A stretch of DNA of 64,000 nucleotides from Streblospio benedicti (taxonomy: Eukaryota; Annelida; Polychaeta; Spionida; Spionidae): assembly GCA_019095985.1 (NCBI GenBank), contig CM032666.1:55082597-55146596 (forward strand), in the 5' to 3' direction. This document shows, one piece after another, positions 24,501 to 39,500 of this stretch (within the stretch, counting starts at the first letter, position 1; each line of letters begins with the position of its first letter). The position numbers and the translations under genes are program-made. Under the pieces are notes generated by a model that was not told where the DNA came from, made no database searches, and worked only from the letters and a program-made list of their open reading frames with translations.

Positions 24501-27500
24501 ATCGCAGATTCACACTAAATGTTAATAGTAAAAATATTTGATCGCAATGGACCATCACTGAATGATAATAGGGGTAATATACGTTAGTACGTAATAGTTT
24601 CTGGTGACTCTTGCAAACAAGCTCATGCGCTTACAATTAACAACAATTTTAATCACCAAAAGGCCTCAAAACATCGTGTTTCTCGTTATGCACGAGGATA
24701 CGGTTTTGTCCCTGATAGGAAAATAGTAAGGGATGGTGCAATATCTAACAGGCAGGGGGACCGGTGCATATCGAAAAACTTGTCTGAAAAAAGGTCTTGT
24801 CCCCTGCTGATGTGATGAAGAAAAAACTGATGTCCCATGACCTCCATTCATAAAAAAAGTTTGTGCCCCCTCCCATGAAGAATATTCGCGTGAATAATTT
24901 GTACCGATTCGCTCGCGTCGAGGCGGGATTTCAGCAGCTGAAAAAAGTACATGTCCCATGCCCAAAGAGAATAAAAAATCATCCGGTGCCCCTACTTTGC
25001 ACCTTGAATAAAAGTACCTGTGCCCCTACCAAATTCATCGGCCCCCCCTCCCTGGTAAATATTGCACCATCCCTAAATTAAAGTCAATCGGCTGTAACAA
25101 GAAAATTAGTATTCATTTTCATTTTTGTTGACATCGGTTTGAAAACACTTTGAGCACATCTGAGTACAAAAGTGTTTACAAAAGCTTTCCAAAGCTGGAA
25201 ACATGCATGGAAATATTCGCTAAATCGTAAGTGGTGACTGTTATATAGAGTCGGTTTGACTGGTTTAGAGTCGTTATCATCCACATAGGAGAGAAAGCTG
25301 AAAAATGACTCGGGCAAACAGTTATAAAAAATTACAGATAAGTCGCAAACATCCACTAAGCCATTAATACTTTATTACTTGATACGCTGAACCTTCTACT
25401 TAAGTATTCCTGGGAATGAGGTTAGAAATCTAATAAAGTACAACAGAGAATAAAACGCGTGAAATCAGGTGAAGTTTCCATGTGAGACTGGAGTTAGAAG
25501 TTTGTCTGAGGTGAGAATAATTATGGCACACTCTGTAAATAAAAAACACTGGAATTCTCACTTTAGATACCTGGTCCTGGTTTGGTCAGATATATATATT
25601 CGCTGGTAGAATTTTATAACTCTTAAGTACCCAAATAATTTGAATTAATGTGTTGTATTCCATTGAAAATATTAAAAAAAATATATATACAATTAGAATT
25701 TTATAACTATTAGGTACTCTTATAATTCGTCTTAAAGCATCTGTTGTTTAAATAATATTCATCAATTATTCTAATACGTGAATAATATCCGAAATGAAAA
25801 ACCAAAGATTGTGGCCATTTTCAAACATTTTCTATACATAAATTCTGCACTTTTAAGTTCTGCCGCAAAAATTAACCGAAAAGTCATTAAATAATGATGC
25901 TTTGGGCACCTAGAAGTTAAATTCGGGCTAGTGCTTTTTTCATGTCATTGGCAAGAATTATATATATATTTTCAATGTAATGAATGAAATATCTGGCACA
26001 CAGACTAAAATGTTCTGAATACAACTGTGAATTATCAAAATTTGTGCCGGGTTGCAATGTCCAGGTACCATACACTGTAAACTCATTGCACCCTGGGTCG
26101 CATTATTCATGACTTTATACAGAATATTATAAGACACCAATTGGAACCAACCTGTGATTTTTTACGAGACTTTCCTTGTTGTCTCAACAAATTCACCGGG
26201 TGAAATGACAGGTTTAGTTTAAATTGGCAACAAGTAACATTCTGCATATAGTCCAGGTACCAAGTGTGGGACTGTGTACCCACAGATTAGTTAAACAGTT
26301 AGGAGACTTGCTGGAGATAAAAGAATTTGGAGATAAAAAAGATTCTCAAAATGTTCTCGTTTTTTTTATTTTAGTATAAAAGTACATTCATTTCCCTTTT
26401 TAAAAATGTTTAACACTTTAAGGGTTTCGGGAATGGAATTTGGTTTATGGACCATGCAAGAGATCATACAAAATACAATGAAAACTTCAGTCAATGTTAA
26501 TTTTGACTGTACCGAAATTGTATACATGATCTTTTGTATGGTCCATAAATCAAATTCTATTCCCGAAACCCCTAAAGTTTTTAAAAAGGGAAATGACTGT
26601 ACGTTTATACTAAAATAAAAAACAAGCACATTTTGAGAAGTTATTTATCTCCAGAAAGTCTCGTTAACTAATCTGTGGTGTACCCCTGAGAATCCTGGTT
26701 ACTACCATGTATTTACGCCGTGTGCTGAATAAAAAAGCTGCAGACCGAGGCTTGGACGATTTCCTGATGAATGACGGATCAGAAGACTGAGAATAAGAAT
26801 ATTTTATTTCAGCATATATCGCATGTAAAATGTAAAATATGCCATAGAAAAGACAAATATGTACAATATGTATATATATGTGTAAAACGTTTAATAACAC
26901 AATAGTAATAGCAGCTTAAAAAATGGTCAAAGGAAATGACAGATACATATAAATATTAAGATTCATGATTTTATTGCTCTGATAATTTGTTATTTTGATC
27001 CTATCTACTGAAAATAAACATAAAACAAAACAAAAATTTCATGTTTTACTGTATTTAAATTTTTAGACAATGTACTCTGCTCAATATTTAAAATAAAATT
27101 AGTTGTTTTGAATGTGAAAAAGATTACTATCTCGAAAAATAATAATTAAATACAATCTAGATAGTTACAATTTAATTTTTTGATATTTTAAATATTTTAG
27201 AATCAAGAAAAGCAAACTATAAGAATAATATAAAACATGAATCCTTTTGCTATATATCACATAAATAGACATTGAAGTGAAGTAAGCCACATCCAAGACT
27301 TTGTAGGAAATTTTGTCCATAGATATACATATAATGCCAAAGAAGTTATAGTTATGAAAAAATTGTTAAAAGAGTAATAAAGCTATGAAAACTTATCGCA
27401 ATATTTCTGAATAATAAATTCATAACATAAATGCCAGCATTCACGCTCGATGACATTGAAAACATCAATTCAATTCATAAATAACAACGAAATTTCGCAA

Positions 27501-30500
27501 AGAAATTGCAATGTAATCACTTTTTAGCAAAGTAATTGCAATGTAATCCCTTTTAGCAAAGTACTTGCAATGTAATCACTTATTCGTAAAGTACTTGCCC
27601 CCGCCCTGCCATCATTAGTACTCACCCCCGACACTCGGTGGCGCTTCTTGAACTTGGAGTTTGCCAGTTTGATGAGGTACTCCGGCCGCGGCGGTTCCTC
27701 CTCCTCCTGGAAGTTCATCAGGTTCCACTTGAACTGGATGCACGCCTGCTCACGCTTCCAGAATTCCAGGAAAAACACGCCTGAAACACGCGCTTACTTG
27801 TAGTTAATGTTCTGTTAATTAGGTATGCAGTATATGGAATCATTATTTTCTTTGTATATTTTTGTCGCTGCTTCTTATTCCAAAAAGACTAAAATGTACA
27901 TCAGTATATCATAAAAAATCATTTATTCATCTGTGAAGAGGAAGCTATTGCTTTGAAATTTAAATAAATATATTTATGTACACTTTAGTCTTTTTAGAAT
28001 AAGAAGCAGTGACAGAAATATACAAAGAAAATAATGGTTATTTGTAAGTTTATGACTCTCAAAAAGATACCGTTACGATTATGGACACTTTTATGTTCGT
28101 GCGATGTTGAAGGAAGTGTTATAAATGTAGTAAACTTAATGGTATCATTGCGTCGCTTCAGTAGCTGAAGCGAAAGCCTTGTGATCACTTTGTTTCTATG
28201 TATGTATGTATGTATGTATGTATGTATGTATGTATGTATGTATGTATGTATGTCTCCGGACAAGCTAGAGCTTTTACCGTTCCACAGATTTCGTTCAAAC
28301 TTTACACAACTGTGAGGTATGAGGCGACACCAAAGTGATTCGATTTTGGGCGCTCTGCCAATTAAATTGTGTATTTTAGAAGGCCATTTATGACATTTTA
28401 CTGATATTCAATGCACTTAGCCAGAGAGAATCACACGTATCACGTATCACGTCACGTTTTACGTCACGTTTTACGTCACGTTCTACGTCACGTAAAACCT
28501 CATATTCAGCCACAAATGATATTGTGCATGAGTATTGATTTTTTTTGCTGGCTAAGTGCATTGAATATCAGTAAAAATCAATACTCAGCTTAGCAGCAAT
28601 GTATATAGCCAACATGATAAAATCAATATACCTGCTGCAAATTAATAAAATCAATACAGCATACTCATGCACAATATCATGTGTGGCTGATTACAGTATT
28701 GTGTACTTTTAATCAAGATTTCCATAACGTTTTAGTCAACTTTTAACAGTTGAACTTGATTAACAGTAAAGTATGCACCGTTTCATCATATGTCTTAATT
28801 GCCCATATAAATCAACGTTGTTCTAGCGACGCCGTGTTCTTTGAACACTTCTGATCTAGTTAATATAGCGGTTATATTTCTATTTCAAAATTAGTTACGA
28901 CAGCAGCAAGGAGACCAGAATGTCATGAATGACTAACTTTTTCATGTGTCGAAATTTGTCTGTTTATTACCTTTATGAAGATCAGATTATAGTGCGATTG
29001 GGAGCCTCTAAGCTCTCTGAGTATTAGATGTCCTGAAGAGACCTCTGACGCATAACTTGTCTCATTAAAAATTGATAAATGAGGTCAAGTGACCAATCCC
29101 AGCTGAGTATCAGATGGGTGTGGCGGGTTCAACCAATCAGGTTGCAGCATCTAAACAGGTCACATAAATTATGTTAATCCACTCTCAGGCGAAACATTTG
29201 AGAGGTCAATTTGCTTGACATCTGATCCTCAGAGTGCCTCTAACCCACAGGTTATTAATATATAATCATGGACTCATAAAGACAGTGTGAACTAGATCAA
29301 AAGTGTTCAAAGAACACTGTGTCGCTAGAACGACGTTGACTTATGGGCAATTAAGATATATACTGAAATAATGTATACTTTACAATCAAGAAATTTATGA
29401 ATTTGAGGAGAAAACATCAGAATGAACCAGAATCAATACAATATATCCAGCAAAAAGATATTTGTGTTGCCATACAATAGTACTGAATAACAAGATGATA
29501 ATCAATATCAGTTTCAAATCCAATAATCAATTTTGCTGCTTGGTCGAATATAGATTTTTTTTCTTGCTGGCTAAGTGCATTGAATATCATTAAAAATGTC
29601 ATAAAAGCGCTTCTAGAAAGCAAAATATAATTGGCAGAGCGCCCAAAATCGAATCACTTCGGTGTCGCCTCATGCTTCATAGTTGTGTAAAGTTTGAACG
29701 AAATCGGTTCATCGGTACGCCCGCTAGCTTGTCCGGAGACATACAAACATAGTTAGTTAGTTAGTTACAAACGAACAAAACACAATGCTTGCTTCCGCAG
29801 CTGAGCTGAAGCGACGCAATAATAAAGCGACAAGACGCACCCCAGAGCGACATGAAGATGGAGAAGAAGACGGTGGCTCCGTTGTCGAACAGGTGGGAGG
29901 AGCGGACGTGGAAGCAGACGGACGAGTAGTTCCAGTACGGACAGCGTCGGTCGCACTTGGGGCACATCAGATAGTCGTCTTCTGGGTGGCAGCTCTCCTG
30001 GCTGAAAACACAGCATGATATCTGTTTAAGTCTTTTAACCACATAAATGCGTTCTTGCTAAAGCCTTAGCGTTTTTATTTCTTAATTAGTTTTGCATTAT
30101 ATTACGGCTGTATTCTTGAAAAGATTTTTTTTTTCAAATTTTAAAACAAAATTTCATGTTATTGAGAATACAGCCGTAAAAGAAAACTATACACTATTGA
30201 TAATAAGGTTTGATAGCCAAATGTTCAAATACACATTCACAAAAATTGCAAATCATTTAAGATTCAGCCCTGTCAAGCGTAATGGACATTGATGGCATGT
30301 TCACCCACCAGTGGCGACCTCTTCTGGCCATGACTGTGTGCAATAATTTTTCAAAACATGTATGCAAATGAGCTTTACTCTGATTGGCTGTAGACGCAAG
30401 TAATTTTAGTGGTTTGGACTGTGGCATTATACATTACATTGCCACAGCACTGGGGTGGGTATGTTGAACCCTTGTGGTGGGTTTAAAACAAAATTTCATT

Positions 30501-33500
30501 TTTTCAAGAATACAGCCGCAAAAGAAAACAGGGTCAGGATTAGTCACTTGTTCGCTCGTATTGACCAGTAAAAACTTATGGAGGACGAGTAAAATGTCTT
30601 AGTAACTCGTCTTTTTGCAATTCTCGTCAATTTGTCATACAGATATAGAGCTTTGTGCAAGGAGGACGAGTACATTTTTTGCAGGATGAGTTGATATTTG
30701 AGTGTTACTCGTCCTGCTGACGAGTAGCAATTTTCGATCTAATCCTCACCCTGGAAAACTATAAATCTCACGTGGTAGAAACATGTTGGCTACAAGTAGT
30801 ATTATAAATCAAAGAACCAACATCTTTTTTATTCATATTTTAACTAAATATTTTCAACCATACGGTCATCTTCAGAAGGTTGAAAATATCTAATTAAAAT
30901 GTGAATAACAAAGATGCTGGTTCTATCATTTCATTTATAGAGGGGGAAATATACCTATTTTGAGATGTGAGAATGACCCTCGATTTTTGCTAAGAATTGA
31001 GAATGGGTTAGGGTATATTCTTCCCTCTTTATACTATACACTATTGACAATAAACAGGCCTCACGTGACGATGTCTCCCTGCATGGTTGCGATGCCGTAG
31101 ATGAAGACCACGAGCCCGACCACCGACGCCGGGATCAGGAAGTACGTGTAAAACCCGAGCCACGCGAAGTACAGCCCGATCTTCTCGCCGAAGTACACCC
31201 TGAAATACAAGTACACTTTAATACTGCTCACGAGTTCATATTGATATCGTCTGCAGCACAGCAGCAAGGCTATTTATAGATGCAGCCCTTTATACACTTG
31301 TTTTCGTATAGCTAGGAATCATGGGAAATAAGTAGACAAACAAACCAAGAACATGGCTGTTTTGCATATACATGAAGCTTTTTCGCTGTCTCGATAGAAA
31401 TATTTCAGTACGATTTTTACCCACGTGGTGCAGTCTCAATCAACCAAAACTCTGTGATGCTACGGCGTGGCAGAAAGAAATGATAAAGACTGATACTGTT
31501 TGTCTATTTTTTCCCAGAATGCAATTGTTTGTAGCCACCTTCTGGTTTTAGACAGGAACTACGATCGCACCCTAAATATTTCTATTAGAAAATAAATGTA
31601 TTGATCGGCAGTAAAGCCAGCAGTAGCTGCTGCTGATAGACTAAAGTAATGTACACTGATACGTGCATCTTGTTGAGGGTGGGCTTTTCAGTTATGTTAG
31701 ACTAGTGTCAGAATATTTGATTTGAAAAGGTAAATATATATTTTTTTATTTTTGCCCCTTCCATATCACTGAGGAACGGAACGTGTTTTTTTTATTATTT
31801 ACCCCTCCTAACGAAACTTTTTAGCTTCAATATTTTCGTCATCTAACTAATTAAGTTACTGCCGCCTTAGGGGAGACCAGTGCCTACATAGTCACCGATC
31901 CACTTGCGGACTAATCAAGATCAAGATCTCACCTTTTGATGGAAATTCATTTATCCTGGATATGAAATATACAAGTTCAACAATACAATAAAACAATACA
32001 ACCCGGGGATTTCCCGAGGTCCCAGTGACAACGAATGACGTCAACCACTGTGATCAAGATGGTGGTTGCTGTCGAAAGCTTAGTGTATGAACTGATTATT
32101 ATCCTTGTTTAGAAACTATTGTTGAACTTGTATAAAGAAGCACTTCCACCGCGCCCAGTGTTCTATCTCCTCACCTGATATAGTCTAGAGGCTGTTGTTG
32201 TGTTGTGTATCCGTATTTAACCTGATGTGGTCTAGAGACTGCTGGAGTTTGATACATCACCCGGCACCTGATGTGGTCTAGAGGCTGCAGTTTGATACAT
32301 CACCCGGCACCTGATGTGCAGATCCAGGAAAAGGGGGGCGCACTTAAGGAAAAGGGGGGGGGGCGCACTTACAGGATTTCATGAAAAAACCTATGAAAAT
32401 GAAGTATTTTGGTGGGAAAAAGGGGGGGGGGGGCGCCCCCTGCGCCCCCCTGGATCTGCCTATGTGGACTATATACTAGTACCAGTGTCTTCAAACACTG
32501 ACACATGTGAATGTGCATTTAATAATACTACAGTCAATAAGTGTTACAATTGATCCTTTGAAGTTTAGGCATGCTCAACTCAAAATCGTTGTGCTATTCA
32601 ATGATCACACGTTTTTACCTGCTCTAAAACCTCTATCAAGAAAACCCGATGGACCAGCGTCAAGTGATATCAGAATAGGAAGGTGGTCCATTTGTGGAGG
32701 TGCAAGGCGATCGATCTACGAGACCATATCTCACTAATTCAATCTGTAATAAATATGTGGTCTGATTATGGAAGTTGTACTGTACAAAAGAAATCCGGCC
32801 ACATCCATAAGACACTAACTGTTTCCCATTGCTTGAAACTGGCGACTGGTCATAGACGGTATATTTGATTTGAAAATGATTCGGACACGCACCATTGTGG
32901 AAATTGCGTATTGTGGAAATGGGTTGGTATACGCGCCAAGAAGTCGAACGTGTCCATTTCAGACAGGTGTCCATTAATGTGGATATATAGGTATTTAGTA
33001 CATGTAAAAGACTACTGTACGTTATTAATCTACATGAAGTTATTCTTTATACCTAACTTTGAAATGGGCCAATGTTTAGTATTGAAAGCACTTCAATGAA
33101 AATTATTATCTTATTTAGTTTGTTTTTTTAAATATAATGAGTAATGTCAGTTATAAGTATACGTAGTTCACTTGAAAAGAATTGTTTACACTGGGTATAT
33201 ATATGTATATTGGATTCTAAGAACTTTTAAGTGTTTAAAAACAAAGTATGAAAACAAGTAATATATCTATTTTCTTATCACACAAACTACTTACACAGTG
33301 AAGTACATGTACATTGACTCATACATTATTCAATAAGATTAATAGGTTAATCTCTCGGTTGATAAGGTTAAAATATAACATATTGCTTTGTTTTTATTTG
33401 CATTACATTTTATGGCAGGATACTGAGAAAATGCTTGTTTTTAACATAATTGTTGAGCGTGAGTTCCTGTTTACTAGGATATACACTGCAATCTTTAACA

Positions 33501-36500
33501 ACTCTGCATCTGCTTCATCATTATGTGTTGAATATATTAACAAATCATTACTAAATAATGTAAAACCCAAATCGAAAGTTAATTCCCAAATAATGAATAA
33601 CGCACAGTTGAATATTAGGTCTAACACCAAATTGCATCAGTAGATCCAGGGGGTACGGTGGGGGTGGGGGTGTTGGGAATGGGGTGAGGTGCTCTTTTCC
33701 TACCAAAATACACGTACTCTATTTTCATTGCATGATTTTTGCCATGTTCGCTATCGGTTGCGGGTATGAAGCCCGTATGAGTTCTTTACTTGTGCGACCC
33801 TCACTCTTTTTTTCTTCTGAAAACCTGTATCTGCCAGTACTTTGTGAACAACTTTTCCGCATCCAAATCAGAAGGTAATTGGTTCGCTTTCCTCGACATC
33901 ATCTGATTATTCAGCTTCAATCAATTTTCGACATCAACATCATCATAAGTCTCGTTATAAATTCTAATCGATCGTGACAAATAAAGTTAGGGAACGATCA
34001 TGAATAATGATACCGTGGGGGGGGGGGGGGGTCGTCCAACTTTTCTGATTTCCTTTGGGGGAGGGGGTCGCTGAACTTTTTTTTTAGCACGCTACGGTAT
34101 GTTTTTTTTCAAATATTTTCTTTTAGCAATGCAATGATGACTATATAGAGGACCTTCTTTAGTAGAGGGGGGAGGGGGGGGGGTATCACTCAACTTTTTA
34201 AAATGTTGATTGGGGGAGGGGGGGTCGGTTAACTTTTTCTTCGCGCCCCCCAAAAATGGAAGACCACCCAGGTATCGTTATTTATGATCGTTCCCTTAAT
34301 GAGTTTTAAATTTACATAGTGCGCTAAATTTAACGTTAACGCCTATTTTCACTAATTATGAACAAAGGGTTAAATGTACGCTATAAATGGTTTACGGAGA
34401 CAGGTAATTGGCCGAAAGTGGTCAACCGGCTACGCATGCGCACGTGTGTGAAATATTACAATAATGGTTTTGGCGAGTTGTGTAGGCCTACCGAGTTGAT
34501 TACGGTAAGATATGATACCATTGTAAACTGATTTGTCAACATATTAGGCGTATACGTTGCCATTTAAGGCCAATTGTTTGATGAACAACCTTTACAGCGG
34601 GACGTTTGTCCATTATTTAAGTTCCAGACGTGACAACCCTGTAGAATTGAACACCGGTCACATTTTAAACAAAAGGAAAGTGATAATTTTCGCGCCGTTT
34701 ACCGACAAGTGTTTGACAAACTTTCCGCACGCCCTGTAGTAGCAGGTGCTCGTGATAAGGAAGAGAGAACACTTGATCTCTTTTTCGAAACCAGGAAAAT
34801 GCCGCGCGCCCGTGCACTCAGATAGGTATTAGTGTTCATTAGAACAAAATACAATCATGTATACGCTTTTGAAACCTTACATCCACTTTATAACTTGAAA
34901 GTATTTTTTTAATATTGTTTTTGGTCTAACTGTTCCAAAAAAGATTTTGTGTGATAATTCCAACGTAGCCTTCTTAATTCACTCTTTTCACCTCAGAGTG
35001 TCCCTCACACGCCATTTCATTTCCACCCCTTCTGATATATACAATTGTTTAAAGCCCCAACTATGATAAATGTAAGTCCGTCTGCTATGAGATTTCATTA
35101 ACACACTCTCGTAATTTGGTTTACAATAATGGAAGACTCTTGAATAACCTACAAAGCCCTTCAATGCTGAACCAATATTCATCTCACCACTACAGTAAAA
35201 CCTAGTTGAGACCACTTCTATAATAAGACCATATTTCGCGGTCATACGTTTTCATATACATACGGACCCACTTTAAACCTCCACAAAGAGACCACCTCTC
35301 TACTAAGACCACTTGAGTCCAGCCCTCGGGTGCTTCTAATGGTGCAGTTCTGCTACACTTTTACATTCAAACTCCTCAATTTTCAATCCCCTCCCACCTA
35401 AATTCCAGACCCACCCCAGGCCATTACACAGTCTCAGACCATCCTCTTTCCAATTCGAATGACCAAAGAACTTTTAAGTTTCATTGAACTTTCTTTCTAC
35501 CAGTAAATGAGGTGCCAATAATAAAGCTATAGGGCCAAATAAATAATCTAAATAAAGCCATCTCGACAATCGCCACACAAAAGAGTTAAGATATAAACGT
35601 CAGCAATTTGTTAAAGATGGCCATGCAAGGCAATTGTGACCCGTTTAAGAGGGTCGTTTAGAATCATTAATGATGCAGAGGACAAATTGCGATGTCTGGA
35701 ATAAAACGGAGTACAGTGGAACCTGTCCAATGTTCACACCTCCGTATAGGGTACGCAAGTCTTAGGGGACATATTTGTTAGGTTCCTTATAGAGGATGGG
35801 AACATATATAGTTTTAACGGGCAAGGGTTTTTAGATGGACACGGTTGGGTTATTTTTTGAAGATGTCCCCATAAGATAGGTTCAACTGCACCGACTTTTC
35901 AATTTCTTGAGACCTTGTAAAGGTATTTCCTATGTCCACTGAATAGACTGAATAGGATAGGATGAATAGGCTTTCCAATAAATTAGAAACAGGGTCATAT
36001 GGTAAAAAAAGAAAAAACGACCACATTAAACTAGATAGTGGTATACCCCACGAAATTTAGCAACGAACGTTTATTCCCGCAATCAATTTCTTAGAATGAT
36101 ATGTAGAGGACATTTTCTATAAGGTGAAAAAACTTAATCAGCCATAACCAAATTCTCTAGACAAGAAATCCATAATTTTATACTGGACAACAGTAAATCT
36201 TCCATGTCCTGAATCCTATGTGTGTGTCCAATTAATACAAATATCACATTCAATTGCAACGATAGGCTGCTTCTACGGGCTTTTGCATTTGGCATAGATC
36301 TAAATCCATATTAAAATCAATTGCTAATTACAATAAAAAAATTTTCATCAAAATTATTAATTTCTGTTAACAATATACATAAAAGTAAGATAAAATAATT
36401 AACCAATTTACATGTCAATAATTTATTCAACTTTATGTACACTAGATGACATAACTACCAGTGAAAATTAGTGTAATGTTTTATTTGGTTGCACTTGTAA

Positions 36501-39500
36501 GTTTTTATTTATTTCAATTCAGTTGAGTGTTTCGGTTTTTTAAAATTTATATATACAGAGAAATCCATTTTGTTGTTTTTATAATTTGTGACATGTATTT
36601 ATCCCTGATATGAATAATTAAATAAGAAAAAATGTAAATCTTAATTAATTTTTTCATGTCGAAATTTTGTATTTGGGAAAGAATTTTTTTCCTTTGAGAA
36701 TTTGAAAAAAAAACCAAAATAACCGGTTTAAAACTTTTTAAAAAGGGGAAAAACAATAACCTTTGAGNNNNNNNNNNNNNNNNNNNNNNNNNNNNNNNNN
36801 NNNNNNNNNNNNNNNNNNNNNNNNNNNNNNNNNNNNNNNNNNNNNNNNNNNNNNNNNNNNNNNNNNNACAAATGAGAATGGAGGTCCATTTCCTCTGACA
36901 ATTTTGAGAAATTGAAAAATTTAGAAATTGTGAAATGAGAACGGTTTTAAAATTAATGAGAATGGCCCTCGATTTTTTGCTAAGAATTGAGAATGGGTTA
37001 GGGTATATTCTTCCTCTTTATACTATACACTATTGACAATAAACAGGCTCACGTGACGATGTCTCCTGCATGGTTGCGATGCCAGATGAAGACGACGAGT
37101 CCCACCACCGACGCCGATCAGGAAGTACGTGTAAAACCCGAGCCACGCGAAGTACAGCCCGATCTTCTCGCCGAAGTACACCCTGAAATACAAGTACACT
37201 TTAATACTGCTCACGAGTTCATATTGATATCGTCTGCAGCACAGCAGCAAGGCTATTTATAGATGCAGCCCTTTATACACTTGTTTTCGTATAGCTAGGA
37301 ATCATGGGAAATAAGTAGACAAAACAAACCAAGAACATGGCTGTTTTGCATATGCATGAAGCTTTTTTTTGCTGTCTCGATAGAAATATTTCAGTACGAT
37401 TTTTACCCACGTGGTGCAGTCTCAATCAACCAAAACTCTGTGATGCTACGGCGTGGCAGAAAGAAATGATAAAGACTGATACTGTTTGTCTATTTTTTCC
37501 CAGAATGCAATTGTTTGTAGCCACCTTCTGGTTTTAGACAGGAACTACGATCGCACCCTAAATATTTCTATTAGAAAATAAATGTATTGATCGGCAGTAA
37601 AGCCAGCAGTAGCTGCTGCTGATAGACTAAAGTAATGTACACTGATACGTGCATCTTGTTGAGGGTGGGCTTTTCAGTTATGTTAGACTAGTGTCAGAAT
37701 ATTTGATTTGAAAAGGTAAATATATATTTTTTTATTTTTGCCCCTTCCATATCACTGAGAAACGGAACATGTTTTTTTTATTATTTACCCCTCCTAACGA
37801 AACTTTTAGCTTCAATATTTTCGCCATCTAACTAATTAAGTTACTGCCGCCTTAGGGGGGAGACCAGTGCCTACATAGTCACTGATCCACTTATGGACTA
37901 ATCAAGATCAAGATCTCACCTTTTGATGGAAATTCATTTATCCTGGATATGAAATATACAAGTTCAACAATACAATACAACAATACAACCGGGATTTTCC
38001 GAGGTCCCAGTGACAACGAATGACGTCAACCACTGTGATCAAGATGGCGGTTGCTGTCGAAAAAGCTTAGTGTATGAACTGATTATTATCCTTGTTTAGA
38101 AACTATTGTTGAACTTGTATAAAGAAGCAGTCAATCATCGCATCAATGTGCAGTGTTCTATCTCCTCACCTGATATAGTCTAGAGGCTGTTGTTGTGTTA
38201 TGTTGTGTATCCATATTTAAAGAAGTCCAACTAACGTATATACAATTTGTGCGTAGTTTATTGTGCAATCACTGTTATGTATTAATTACATAGTCTATAG
38301 GTGCAAGTGCAGAATACGAAGTGACAGTCAATAATGCATGGCTTATATTGGTAGAAGAACAATAGACCATGGTGGTGTCAACTGGTTCTATGTTGTACAT
38401 AAATCAGACCTTGGTCCTTAAATAATACATGATTGGGGGCTACCAAATGTGTATTTTGATTATTACAATAGTACATTATTATACTCTGCGAATATCATGC
38501 TATTGAAATGGTGTCATGATGTAGCCATCATAACAGCTGTAGTGATACATTTGTATAGTCTTAAACACCCCTCACCTGATGTGGTCTAGCGGCTGGAGTT
38601 TGTAGAAACACTTTCCTCGCGCCCAGTTTAACAGAATTATTTAACTTGATTGTGTTTATCATTCACAAAGTAGGGAGATAACCTGATCTCCTACGTCTCT
38701 TAACCAATCAGAATCGAGAATGAACGGCAAACTGGGGAGAAAGCTCTCAATCACCTGATGTAGTCTAGCGGCTGGAGTTTGTAGAAGCACTTCCACCGCG
38801 CCCAGTGCTCATACAGGAGGCGCCGCATGCTGGGTTTGGTCCACGGCTTCCACGAGCCCTCGTGAAGCGGGTAGGCGGAGGTGTACGAGCCGTTAGCGAG
38901 CAGCCGCTTGATGCCTGAAACACCGCAGCAGCATTGTGAATACTTTATCAACGGCCTTATTACTTGACCTACTTCTGCATTTCGTCCCACCGATGAAGTA
39001 GGTCATCTTATTCTCCCAGAGATCGATATGTCATGGAATTTGGAACTTAAAGTCATGACATTTAAAGTAAGCGCTTATGTTTCTTAAATTTCACATATGA
39101 AGATTTCAACTGATATCAAGTAATTTCTATACGTGAACTATCATCATGTATGTTTTAAATCATAGATTTTGGTATGTATCACCAGATGAATAAGACTCCA
39201 AGCCACGAAAGTACGATATCGCATTATCACAAACCATGTGACATCAAAACGCCTACAGTTCATTTGGTTCCAGGGGTCAACGGTTACAAACACAGTTGGA
39301 GCTATTATAATATATGCTTAAACAAACTTTTCGTCATAATTCTAATGACAGGCATTTAATTAATAGAAGCTTTTTTAAATTTTCTAAAGAACATGTTCCC
39401 AAGTTAATTGTGTTCATTATTTTACTATTCTGAAATTGAAATAAAAAACATGGGACCAAAAACATAAGACATTGTTGACAATCTACTTAGATTAACAAAT

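Larger units (their letters stand above)
23841..27625. other. anoctamin intron between exons 11 and 12
   Basis: Holds the family 3 MITE and the 26275-26684 foldback; otherwise AT-rich with no coding signal. Confidence 0.7.
28148..29823. mobile_element. large foldback element, about 1.7 kb, next to exon 10
   Basis: The left end TTGCGTCGCTTCAG with GTCTCCGGACAAGCTAG is mirrored at the right end (CTAGCTTGTCCGGAGAC, CTGAAGCGACGCAA). Arms cover about 28148-28430 and 29570-29823, with a second pair at about 28795-28866 and 29288-29355 (AACACTTCTGATCTAGTT / AACTAGATCAAAAGTGTT). A TATG microsatellite lies in the left arm and a TTAG run in the right. No transposase frame. Confidence 0.75.
32461..36767. 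other. intron up to gap 2
   Basis: Holds MITEs at 33641, 33989 and 35712, a block with repeated GAGACCAC motifs at about 35205-35320, and a repeat end at 36028. No exon seen. Confidence 0.65.

Noticed and set aside
26366-26629. Overlapping similar open frames on both strands
   Set aside because: They are mirror images produced by a long inverted repeat, with no domain; not genes.
28197-28251. Regular repeats that might suggest a CRISPR array
   Set aside because: A simple TATG microsatellite without spacers, in an animal genome.
28411-28593. Frame with repeated [10 protein letters not shown]
   Set aside because: It translates a short tandem repeat in a foldback element, with no start or splice context.
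37058-37190. Exon 9 pair as mutually exclusive exons
   Set aside because: More than 1 kb of intron is also duplicated, the copy is frame-broken and it sits beside an N gap, so an assembly artefact is far more likely.
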